From contig JAPOZO010000007.1 in NCBI GenBank assembly GCA_026706025.1, positions 40,461 to 104,460 on the forward strand: 64,000 nucleotides of DNA, in the 5' to 3' direction. Position numbers and translations under genes: made by a program. Shown piece by piece: positions 17,832 through 25,660 of the stretch. The notes beneath the pieces are model-generated. The model worked only from the letters and a program-made list of their open reading frames with translations, made no database searches and was not told where the DNA came from. The stretch is from Candidatus Poribacteria bacterium (GTDB taxonomy: Bacteria; Poribacteria; WGA-4E; WGA-3G). Each line of letters starts with the position of its first letter. The first letter of the stretch is position 1.

Positions 17832-19118
17832 TCAACGCTTTTCGACCTCACCTTCTGGCACAGGCGCGCCGATGATGAAATTCTCTTTTTCCAGAATTGC
17901 TCGCTCCGTCATACGTAGAAGCGGGCTGCCCGGACGTGCCACCTGCCATTTTCCTGTCATTCCGACGAGGACAACGTAATTCGGGTTCGCATCGTTGCCT
18001 TGAACGGATTTGGTGATTTCGGTAGTCTCCTGTGGCGAGATCCAGTTTGTATAGGTGATCGGTTCGCCATTGTCCCACTGTTGTTTCCCTGCTTTTGAAC
18101 CAGCAGTCAGTCCAATCCAGAAGTTTTCTCGTTTTCCAAAGACTTCGAGGAGCCATTCTTGTTCGGTTTTGTCATTAATAGTAAGGAGGTGTGCACCTTG
18201 AGCGGCTGCTCGCTCCTGTGCTTCTTCACGGGTTTCACAACGGATCATTTTGTAGGCGTGTCGATTGTCAGGGTTGATTGCCCACATCCCTTCGCGTTCG
18301 CGTTTTCGCGCCGCCTCAAAACGTGCGGGATCATGGACGCGAGGGGGAGGTGCTACAACGACTCGCTCGGGTTTAGCCTGTTCAGGTTCACCGCCAAGTT
18401 TCAAAACGAGTCCATCCATTCGTTGCCCTTCCTCAAGCAGAATCTCTTCAGATTCCACGGTTTGCCCTTGGTATGTCACGATAACAGTATAATAGGCAGC
18501 ACCGTCATCTACGTAGTCCACGAAGTAACCATCGGCATCAAGCGTTCTCGTGCCGCCACCACTACCGCTGCCTCTGCCATCTATATCGCGATGTTTGACC
18601 ATAAGATTAACGCTTGCATTGTGGAGCGGCGTGCCGTCCGCGGAAAGAACGCGTCCACGAATACGCATCCGAAGACGCACGGTTATCTCCGCGTTTTTAA
18701 TATCTGTCTCCGGTGCTATGGCGAAATTGAAGCCACCAAAATGCTGCTGGTGTTGATCGAGGTAGAAGGCTATCCCTTCAATCTCAACAGAGCGGATTTC
18801 ATAATCTGAGTTGCGTTCAGGGAACAGTCTTAATCGACTCACTGAAGGTGTAACAATATTCTTAATTGAAAACATACCTGTCACGTCTGTCTCGCTGGGT
18901 TGTGCGGGTGGAAACATGCCTTGAAATCGCTGGTGTTGATGTGGCGGTGTGTTACCTGGGAATGACGGGAGGGCTATGATGAGGCCTTCAACAGGTTGCC
19001 CCGCCTCGTCAACAACTCTGCCTGAGAAACTTGCCGCTACGCTCGGCAGAGCCGTCGCAAGTAAAAGCACGACGCTCCCCACGAAAACTAAAAAATGCGT
19101 GGTGTAAGGACGTTTCAT
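17832..19118 (-). CDS. Secreted regulatory-like/C-type-lectin-like protein (copy E, first in operon)
   Basis: A 428-residue protein starting MKRPYTTHFLVFVGSVVLLL with an AAAAAGGAG ribosome binding site. Signal peptide about 1-28 (ALPSVAAS); beta domain FSGRVVDEAGQPVEGLIIAL; second domain RMRIRGRVLSADGTPLHNASV; lectin-like domain WAINPDNRHAYKMIRC to [10 protein letters not shown]. It is the promoter-proximal gene of the operon, about 50 bases after the predicted transcription start. The whole family keeps one cysteine before the first lectin helix and lacks the later cysteines of classical C-type lectins, so calcium or sugar binding cannot be assumed. Confidence 0.85.
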   Translation of the reverse strand: MKRPYTTHFLVFVGSVVLLLATALPSVAASFSGRVVDEAGQPVEGLIIALPSFPGNTPPHQHQRFQGMFPPAQPSETDVTGMFSIKNIVTPSVSRLRLFPERNSDYEIRSVEIEGIAFYLDQHQQHFGGFNFAIAPETDIKNAEITVRLRMRIRGRVLSADGTPLHNASVNLMVKHRDIDGRGSGSGGGTRTLDADGYFVDYVDDGAAYYTVIVTYQGQTVESEEILLEEGQRMDGLVLKLGGEPEQAKPERVVVAPPPRVHDPARFEAARKREREGMWAINPDNRHAYKMIRCETREEAQERAAAQGAHLLTINDKTEQEWLLEVFGKRENFWIGLTAGSKAGKQQWDNGEPITYTNWISPQETTEITKSVQGNDANPNYVVLVGMTGKWQVARPGSPLLRMTERAILEKENFIIGAPVPEGEVEKR

Positions 19119-19166
19119 TGTGAGTCTCCTTTTTAGATATAGTAGAAAGGTTGGAGTGTATGTGCG

Positions 19167-19205
19167 TCACACAAATATTGTAACATTTGTGTGAGCTATT
19201 GACAA
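19167..19205 (-). promoter_or_regulatory. Promoter and overlapping operator of the lectin-like operon
   Basis: On the minus strand, TTGTCA (19205-19200), exactly 17 bases, then TACAAT (19182-19177), placed about 60 bases before the ATG of copy E. An inverted repeat with perfect 10-base arms, TCACACAAAT and ATTTGTGTGA, spaced by eight bases, covers 19167-19194. It is centred on the -10 box, where a repressor would block RNA polymerase. No regulator gene is adjacent. Confidence 0.7.
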
Positions 19206-19244
19206 CATTAATCATTAATGATTGCGCTATATTTCTTCTATGAT

Positions 19245-19441
19245 AGGACTTACGCAGAGCACTCTTTTGTAGCATGATGCACGTCGCATCTGGGGTGTTT
19301 TTGATAGGGTATTTCTGCGTATTGCTGGGGTGTTTCTTCAAGTACGCCGCAAACCTGTTAGGTTGTGCCCTGAAACCGACTGCGTTTTTTACAGGGGCCT
19401 CCTCTCACAGAGTCTGCAATGAACAAAATTGCGTAAGTCCT
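19245..19441. mobile_element. MITE-like element, 197 bp, 12-bp terminal inverted repeats
   Basis: The ends are AGGACTTACGCA (19245-19256) and its exact complement TGCGTAAGTCCT (19430-19441). No open frame of useful size lies within. The inner part contains sequence shared, on the other strand, with 59340-59420 (GCGGCGTACTTGAAGAAAC and AGATGCGACGTGCATCA). Non-coding, with perfect ends, it fits a non-autonomous transposon derivative. No clear target duplication is visible beyond a weak TATGA at both sides. Confidence 0.75.
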
Positions 19442-19570
19442 GTATGAATGAAGTTCCACTTATTACTATAGAGACAATTTGTGGACGAAAAAGGTGCATA
19501 ATCTCAGTACCTACTGACAACTGTTCCTTTGACTGTTGAAACTGAATCCTTTACACAACTATTAATTCTA

Positions 19571-19599
19571 TTGACAGAATTCAGGCAGAATGGTAACAT
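19571..19599 (+). promoter_or_regulatory. Candidate promoter for the dgoD-like gene
   Basis: A perfect TTGACA (19571-19576), 17 bases, then TAACAT (19594-19599), 76 bases before the ATG. The rest of 19442-19670 shows nothing else clear apart from a GCTTGCAAGCC word like that of the repeat at 571. Confidence 0.5.
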
Positions 19600-19674
19600 A
19601 ACATTCAAAGTTCACGAAAATCCGTTTCGGGCTGCAGGCTGCTGCTTGCAAGCCATATTCTTTTGAGGGACTCG

Positions 19675-20778
19675 ATGAAGATAACAAAATTGGAAACATT
19701 TCTGGTACAACCGCGCTGGCTTTTCCTTAAAATCCATACAGATGAAGGGTTAGTAGGACTCGGTGAACCCATTTTGGAAGGTCGTGCGAAAACGTGTGCC
19801 CAAGCCGTTGACGAACTCGCACCATACCTCATCGGCGAAGATCCGAGACGTGTTGTTCACCACTGGCAAGCGATGTATCGCCATGCATTCTACCGTGGCG
19901 GCCCCATTCTCACAAGCGCACTCAGCGGCGTAGAACAGGCACTCTGGGATCTCGCAGGAAAATCGCTCGGCGTTCCTGTCTATCAACTCTTCGGCGGACC
20001 GACGCGCGACCGCATCCGACTCTACAAAGGCGGTGGTGATCCAGACGGTATCAAAGAGTGGATTGATAAAGGTTTTACCGCCTTTAAAACAGGTGTTGCA
20101 GGCGGCAGACCCGCGCGTATCATTGAAAACAAAGCGTTCGTCGACAGAGCCGTCGATCACTTCGCAGCACTCCGCGAAGCCGCTGGCACAGAAGTTGACC
20201 TCGCTATTGACTTTCACGGGGCTGTCAGCCCGCAAACCGCAAAAGTCTTAATCAAGGCATTAGAGCCATATCAACCGATGTTCGTTGAGGAACCGATTCA
20301 GTGCCAAAATGTGGACACACTCGCCGAAATTGCGCGGGGCACCCATCTCCCAATTGCGACTGGTGAACGGATTTTCACAAAATGGGGGTTCCGAGAAATT
20401 CTGGAGAAACAGGCAGCGTCCATCCTCCAACCCGATCTCTGTCACGCGGGTGGCATCAATGAAGTGCGTATTATCGCAGGCATGGCGGAGGCTTACTACG
20501 GCGGTATCGCACCGCACAATCCGCTCGGTCCCATTTCCTTAGCGGCGTGTATCCAATTAGATGCCTCCATCCCGAATTTCGTGATGCAGGAACATACGAC
20601 GCTCGGTGAAGGGTATCTCAAGAACCCCTTCGTCTTCAAAGACGGATTCGTTGAACTGCCGACCGGTCCCGGACTCGGTATAGAACTTGATGAGGACGCT
20701 CTCGAAGATAAGATCGACCACGATTGGCAGAACCCAACGTCCTATCACCCCGACGACGGCTCCGTCGTCGATTGGTAA
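19675..20778 (+). CDS. dgoD: Galactonate dehydratase-like enolase-superfamily enzyme
   Basis: A 367-residue protein close in sequence pattern to DgoD: MKITKLETFLVQPRWLFLKIHTDEGLVG at the N-terminus, metal ligands in LAIDFHG (Asp, with the following His), MFVEEP (Glu) and ATGERIF (Glu), and the catalytic His in IAPHNPLGP. It should dehydrate a sugar acid such as D-galactonate to a 2-keto-3-deoxy acid with Mg2+. ATG 19675 has GAGGGA five bases upstream; a TTG at 19663 is less likely. Two TIM-barrel isomerase-like genes follow, suggesting a sugar or sugar-acid pathway. The exact substrate is not certain. Confidence 0.88.
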   Translation: MKITKLETFLVQPRWLFLKIHTDEGLVGLGEPILEGRAKTCAQAVDELAPYLIGEDPRRVVHHWQAMYRHAFYRGGPILTSALSGVEQALWDLAGKSLGVPVYQLFGGPTRDRIRLYKGGGDPDGIKEWIDKGFTAFKTGVAGGRPARIIENKAFVDRAVDHFAALREAAGTEVDLAIDFHGAVSPQTAKVLIKALEPYQPMFVEEPIQCQNVDTLAEIARGTHLPIATGERIFTKWGFREILEKQAASILQPDLCHAGGINEVRIIAGMAEAYYGGIAPHNPLGPISLAACIQLDASIPNFVMQEHTTLGEGYLKNPFVFKDGFVELPTGPGLGIELDEDALEDKIDHDWQNPTSYHPDDGSVVDW

Positions 20779-20782
20779 AACA

Positions 20783-20940
20783 TAGTTATCAGTCGTCAGT
20801 ACGATTTTTTTCTACGAAAAAATCTTTCAGTTTGCTTCGCAGTGAGAAAAAAAGGCGTTCGGATTGTCAAAAACCTCTTTTAACTGATAACTGAAAACCG
20901 ATAACTGAAAACTATTCTTACTGACAACTGGAAACTAATA
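20783..20940. repeat. Dispersed hairpin repeat (TTATCAGT...AACTGATAACTG)
   Basis: The left part reads AGTTATCAGTCGTCAGT and the right part TTTAACTGATAACTGAAAAC, able to fold back on each other. In the middle is GCTTCGCAGTGAGAA, which recurs at 42873 and 45212. It fills the whole gap between the dgoD-like gene and the next gene. Confidence 0.85.
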
Positions 20941-20945
20941 AAACT

Positions 20946-21746
20946 ATGAAATTTATCATGTTCACAAAACATCTGGAAGGATTAGAAATTCCAGAGATTA
21001 TCACCGCCTTACAATCAGTAGGCGTAAGTGGCGCGGATCTATGTGTCCGCCCCGGCTATCCGGTAAACCCAGAAAATGCCACAGAAGCGTTACCCGCCGC
21101 CGCTAAGCAACTTGCCGATGCAGGGCTATCAATCCCCCTTATTACAACACCTGGCGATTTTCTTGACCCGGCACAGGAAGAGACACGTCGTGTCTACGCC
21201 GCTGCAGGCGAAGCAGGTGTCGAAAATATCAAATTAGGATACTGGCATTGGCACGCCGAAGATGGCGGCTATTGGGCGCAAGTCGATCTTATCCGATCAC
21301 AGTTGGAAGGATTCGCAAAGCTCGCCGAACAATACGGACCCCGGACGTGCATCCATAACCATTCTGGTACTTCCATGGGGCTGAATTCGTGTGCAGTGAT
21401 GAACCTTGTCAAGGGTTTCAACCCGCAACACGTCGGCGTTTTTGCCGATACGGGGCATCTCTCCATCGTCGGGGAACCGATCAACATGGCACTCGATATC
21501 GTCAAATCGCACCTCGCGGTTATAGCGTTTAAGGACTTGGCGCGGGCCCCTGGTGCACGTGGCGGCAGCGTTGTCCGAATGGGTAAAGGCTTCGTTGACT
21601 GGGAGACGACAGTGAATACATTACAGACCATCGGCTATTCAGGTCCGGTGAGTTTCCATAGCGAATACAGCGGAGAACCCGTAGACACTGTCATTGATCT
21701 TGCCCGTGTAGATGTCCGTTTCATTACAGGTTTATTGGAGAAATAA
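20946..21746 (+). CDS. Sugar phosphate isomerase/epimerase-like TIM barrel
   Basis: A 266-residue protein of the xylose-isomerase-like TIM-barrel fold (AP endonuclease 2 family). Family features are the first strand MKFIMFTKHLEG, the metal-site region CIHNHSGTSMG (His), VGVFADTGHLSIVG (Asp-x-x-His), AFKDLAR and the late VSFHSEYSG (His/Glu). It probably isomerises or epimerises a keto-sugar or inositol-like compound using a divalent metal. No signal peptide is visible. It is the middle gene of three same-strand sugar genes. No good ribosome binding site is seen because the repeat abuts the start. Confidence 0.8.
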   Translation: MKFIMFTKHLEGLEIPEIITALQSVGVSGADLCVRPGYPVNPENATEALPAAAKQLADAGLSIPLITTPGDFLDPAQEETRRVYAAAGEAGVENIKLGYWHWHAEDGGYWAQVDLIRSQLEGFAKLAEQYGPRTCIHNHSGTSMGLNSCAVMNLVKGFNPQHVGVFADTGHLSIVGEPINMALDIVKSHLAVIAFKDLARAPGARGGSVVRMGKGFVDWETTVNTLQTIGYSGPVSFHSEYSGEPVDTVIDLARVDVRFITGLLEK

Positions 21747-21784
21747 GGAAAAATAATAGAACGTCAATTTAGCGGTCCCCCGGG

Positions 21785-21816
21785 CCCGGTAGGTGCGGTT
21801 TCCTAACCGCACCGGG
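21785..21816. repeat. GC-rich hairpin repeat
   Basis: GTGCGGTT-TCCT-AACCGCAC forms an eight-pair stem, extended by CCCG/CGGG beyond a bulge. There is no T-run, so it is not a standard terminator. It lies in the 176-base gap between the two isomerase genes. Confidence 0.75.
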
Positions 21817-21922
21817 TCCGGCAAGAAAACTGGAAATTATCCGATTAAATTCTTAATCTTCATTAGGAGTGCTATGTCTATAGATAGGTAGCCAGCCTTA
21901 AAAAAGTAGTAAAGGAAGATAA

Positions 21923-22735
21923 ATGTCACAATTTCAGTTAGGCTTAAATACAAGTACAATCCGCCCTGCCGGGTTAATGGATAAAATTAGAATCGCTGCC
22001 GAAACCGGCTATTCAGCGATTGAGCTGTGGAACGACGATTTAACAGCTCACGAAGAACAAGGCGGTTCACTTTCTGATGTCAAAAAAGTGCTTGACGACT
22101 ATGGGCTTTCAGTGCCTACCGTTATCGCTTTACACGGTTGGCTCAATACCACAGGAACCGAACATCAGGAAGCGATTGAAGAAGCGAAACGGAGGATGGC
22201 ACAAGCCGCTGCTGTCGGTTCGACCTATATCATTTCAAGCCCACCGCGTGAAGTTGCAGATCTCCAATTAGGCGGTGAGAACTACCGCGAACTCCTTGAG
22301 CTTGGACGCGAATTCGGCGTTAAACCCGCTATGGAATTCCTCGGTTTCGTAGATGGTGTCAACCAAGTCAAGCATGCCTTGGAAGTCATGGAAGTGGCAG
22401 ATCACCTGGATAGCACGATTGTGCTTGACCCGTTCCATATCTATCGTGGTGGTGGAGAGATAGAAGATATGGAAGGCATCCCCGGCGAAAAAATAGCAGT
22501 TTTCCACTTCAATGACGCACCTGCCGAACCTGCACGTGCGGAACAATCCGATGCAGACAGGGTGTATCCCGGCGACGGCGTTCTCGACCTCGGAAAGATG
22601 ATCTCTATTCTGAAAGACGCTGGTTATGCAGGAGTCATCTCGTTGGAACTGTTCAACCCAAACTATTGGGAGGAAGACCCTGCAGAAGTCGCACGCATCG
22701 GCTTGGAAAAGATGCAGGCTGTCCTAGCCGACTAG
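21923..22735 (+). CDS. Sugar phosphate isomerase/epimerase-like TIM barrel
   Basis: A 270-residue protein of the same fold as the previous gene but clearly diverged from it. Visible are QLGLNTSTIRP at strand 1, the metal-ligand Glu in KPAMEFLGF, the Asp/His pair in STIVLDPFHIYRGG, VFHFNDAP, and the final Glu in VISLELFNPNYW, which match the hydroxypyruvate isomerase/IolE-like group. AAGGAAG lies just before the ATG. Likely substrate: a keto-sugar or sugar acid intermediate from the dehydratase reaction or from inositol; this is inference from neighbours. Confidence 0.82.
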   Translation: MSQFQLGLNTSTIRPAGLMDKIRIAAETGYSAIELWNDDLTAHEEQGGSLSDVKKVLDDYGLSVPTVIALHGWLNTTGTEHQEAIEEAKRRMAQAAAVGSTYIISSPPREVADLQLGGENYRELLELGREFGVKPAMEFLGFVDGVNQVKHALEVMEVADHLDSTIVLDPFHIYRGGGEIEDMEGIPGEKIAVFHFNDAPAEPARAEQSDADRVYPGDGVLDLGKMISILKDAGYAGVISLELFNPNYWEEDPAEVARIGLEKMQAVLAD

Positions 22736-22758
22736 AACAGGTAATAAGGAGGTAACAA

Positions 22759-24613
22759 TTGCAAGACGGGCAGAAAACAATTAAAGCTTTATTTGATAGT
22801 AGTACAATTTTCAATATCCCCAAATATCAACGTGCTTATGCCTGGGAAGAAGAACAACTTGATGCTTTTATTGAGGATCTGGAAAATCAGAATTCCAACA
22901 AAGATCACTTCTTTGGTACAATTTTGCTTCAGAAACAAGAACCAGAGGGGGAATTTAACATAATAGACATTGTTGATGGCCAACAGCGGATTACAACGAT
23001 TATTATCTTTATGAAACTGCTTTTGACACAACATAAAAGTAAGGGTAACGATGTTAAACGGCTAAGACGGACTTATATTAAGGATGATAGATATAAACTC
23101 CGCGTTTTGGACCTTGATAACGATTTTTTTGAATCTTATATCTTGGAGGATAATGGGTCTGGCGATAATGAGGCGGAAACACCATACCAATACCGATTGC
23201 TCAAAGCGAAGGAGTTCCTCGCTGAATGGATAGGAAGACATCCTGATAGGGCTAAGGAATTCATAGATAAAATTGGAGACATGAAGGTTTTAACCTATTC
23301 GGTGGATGATAACTCCGAGGCGGCCCTAATTTTCGAGACAACCAATAACCGGGGCAAATCGCTGACCAGTTTGGAGAAAGTCAAAAGTTTTTTGATGCAC
23401 AAAACTTACCTTGCCTCAAACAGTCCTGAAATTGCGGAAGATGGATTGAAAAGACTCCAAAATAGATTCAGTACAATTTATCGAGTTTATGAGGAAATTG
23501 AGGATTCCGGAAAAATTAGAGGTGAATTCGGTAAAACTGATGAAGATTCCATCTTGCAGTATCACTCTATTGCTTTTGAAAACTGGAAAAGTAAGGAATA
23601 CCAAGATTCTGTTTGGATGATTAACCAGCAGATAAACAGTCTAATTAAGGCAAATAGAGCAACAGATGCAGCAGAATTCATCAACAAGTACAGTCGGGAA
23701 TTAAGGGAGAGTTTCAAAATTATGAGCAAGTTGCTTCTGAGTCGTGATTCTTATCTCCTTGACATATTTGCTCTCAATCGCCCAGCGGCGTTTTATCCTC
23801 TTCTAATCACAGCTTACAAACGCGACAAGTCAAATGGGAAACAGGATTTTGAAAAGGTTGCGCAATTTAGTAGAAATTATATGTTTCCGGTTCGGTATTA
23901 TTGGTGCCCGATCAGATAAAGGCGTTAGTCAACTGTATGGACTGGCGAAGGATTTCAATTTCTTCAAGTGGAATTTCGATCAACTTATCCGCGCTCTTCA
24001 AAACTTTATTAGAGATTACTGCGGCGATTTTGTTTTCAAACATGCTCTTCAATCACCTTCCTTTTATTCTGATGTGAATTCAAACGATCAGCGATATCTC
24101 TTTTGGAAGTATGAGAATTATCTCAGAGATATGGATGGTTACTCCGAGATGTCCTACGACGAATTTACCAATGACAACTCGCGGTCAAAATTCTCAATGG
24201 AACACATCATTCCGCAAAACCCTAAGGAGAGCAAGGTTGTTGAAGATGATTCAATCCTATCAACCACCGATTTTGAATCTCTAGAATTTAAGGAGAACTA
24301 TCTCCATAGTATCGGAAATTTGACGATTGATCCAGTCTCAGCGAATGCCAGCAAATCGAATCAGAACTTTGAATATAAAGATCAAAAGTATTTCCGCAGA
24401 GCACCGCTCATGGCACAAAACGAATTGATCGATTTCCAGAACGATAAAACGGGAAAATGGGATACAGTCTCTATTTCAAATAGAGCACGGCAGATTCGTT
24501 GTTTTGCTTTAGAACGCTGGAATTGTCAGAAACCAGGGCAGAAATCCTCGGAAATCGCTGTGAATATCCCTCTCCAGATAGCTTTTGAAGCACCGATAGA
24601 GGAAAGGTTGTAA
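22759..24613 (+). pseudogene. GmrSD-like DUF262-DUF1524 restriction protein, frameshifted
   Basis: The first frame runs 22759-23919 (TTG start with a perfect AAGGAGGT site) and carries the DUF262 blocks IPKYQRAYAWEEEQLDAF and IVDGQQRITTI. The second frame continues to 24613 with the DUF1524 HNH motif MEHIIPQNP. Removing one T from the TTT at 23884-23886 joins them into about 617 residues without a gap. Such fused proteins (GmrSD, BrxU, SspE relatives) are NTP-dependent nucleases against modified phage DNA. The shift could be a real inactivation or a sequencing error. The gene is AT-rich compared with its neighbours, suggesting transfer. Confidence 0.85.
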
Positions 24614-24680
24614 AAGATTTTACGTACAGAGGAATCTGTCCAATAGTAAAGTCCTTTTAACAACAACTAAATATCTTAGC

Positions 24681-24706
24681 AAAAGCATATTTCGGTTGCT
24701 TTTTTG
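24681..24706 (+). terminator. Intrinsic terminator after the GmrSD-like gene
   Basis: AAAAGCA (24681-24687), a nine-base loop and TGCTTTT (24697-24703), within a run of T, 68 bases after the stop codon. Confidence 0.6.
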
Positions 24707-24723
24707 CATTTATGTGTTATAAT
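24696..24723 (+). promoter_or_regulatory. Candidate promoter for the small-protein/retropepsin pair
   Basis: TTGCTT (24696-24701), 16 bases, then a perfect TATAAT (24718-24723), 42 bases before the ATG at 24765. The -35 box overlaps the terminator stem of the preceding gene. Confidence 0.55.
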
Positions 24724-24764
24724 AGGTAGCAAGTTGGATTAGTAGTAATTACAGGAGAAGTGAA

Positions 24765-25004
24765 ATGCCTATGGAGACAGGTAAACGTCTGACACTCGAT
24801 GAAATGATAGAGAAGTACCCCAATCAGTGGCTGTTTATTGTTGATCCTGAAATCAATAGGGACACTTCAGAACTTATATCAGGCATAGTTACTGCCCGTA
24901 GTGACTTAAGGGATGATGTTTATAGTGAACTACGCACCCTTAAAGGCGGTGCTGTTATACGTTATACTGGAAAGGTCCCAGAAGGGAGATTGTGCCTGTT
25001 ATAA
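24765..25004 (+). CDS. Small protein paired with a retropepsin-like gene
   Basis: A 79-residue protein. AGGAGAAG precedes the ATG. It contains EKYPNQWLFIVDPEINRD and a following GIVTARSDLRDDVYSELRT, a pattern like small DUF5678-type proteins often found beside retropepsin-like genes. It is cytoplasmic, with no signal or membrane segment. Its TAA overlaps the next ATG (TAATG), so the two products are translationally coupled and probably work together. The function is unknown. Confidence 0.7.
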   Translation: MPMETGKRLTLDEMIEKYPNQWLFIVDPEINRDTSELISGIVTARSDLRDDVYSELRTLKGGAVIRYTGKVPEGRLCLL

Positions 25005-25435
25005 TGCCTCAGACACGTTTTGAGTTAAGCCCTGACAGATTAATTATGGTCCAAGCTACAATACATGCATTGGACTATAGCAAGCATGTTACTGTAGATT
25101 TAATATTAGATACTGGTGCCTCGCTTACGACTATTAATCCAGATATTTTATCAGATTTAGGATATGACCTGTCAGATCCAAATTTGCGTAGAATCGATTT
25201 TATCACAGCCAGTGGTATTACCAAGGCTGAAATTATCGCAGTAAGCAGATTATCGGTAATTGGTCATACTTTTGAACAAATGGAAGTGGCAGCTAGCTAT
25301 TTGCCTGTCGAGACTTAGGCACACGGATTATTAGGAGCAAATTTCTTATCTTGTTTTGATATAGGTATTAGTTATTCTAAACATATCATTAATACCGAAC
25401 CAATTCCATCTACGATTTTTAGTTTTACACCATAG
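25004..25435 (+). pseudogene. Retropepsin-like aspartic protease, interrupted by an in-frame TAG
   Basis: The start ATG overlaps the stop of the small gene. The active-site motif LILDTGASLTTI lies at about residues 34-45. The frame meets TAG at 25316-25318 after 104 residues. The same frame then reads AHGLLGANFLSCFDIGISYS and on to a TAG at 25433, exactly the GLLGxxFL block expected near the C-terminus of single-domain retropepsin-like proteins. Restored length would be 143 residues. It is either a nonsense mutation, an assembly error, or suppressed in vivo. Codons are AT-rich like the GmrSD-like gene. Confidence 0.8.
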
Positions 25436-25660
25436 GCAATTAGGATTGCGTGCAAGTTAAGTTTTCGTGAGGTCGTTCATTTTCTTGCGTGTTTCGCACA
25501 TCGGTCGAACCCATAGTAAAGACAGTCCTCTGATGGAGTCCTGTTTCTTGTAAGGGGCGGTTCCCGTCCCGCTCAAAATTGTCCAAAGCGTAGTATAATA
25601 ATGCAAAAATTATGTGTATTTTGACTCTTGGACTGAGCAATTTTAAAAGGAAAAGTTTGA

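Noticed and set aside
23834..24613. Independent 259-codon gene
   Set aside because: Its first residues have no start signal, and the frame is the direct continuation of the DUF262 gene after one base shift.
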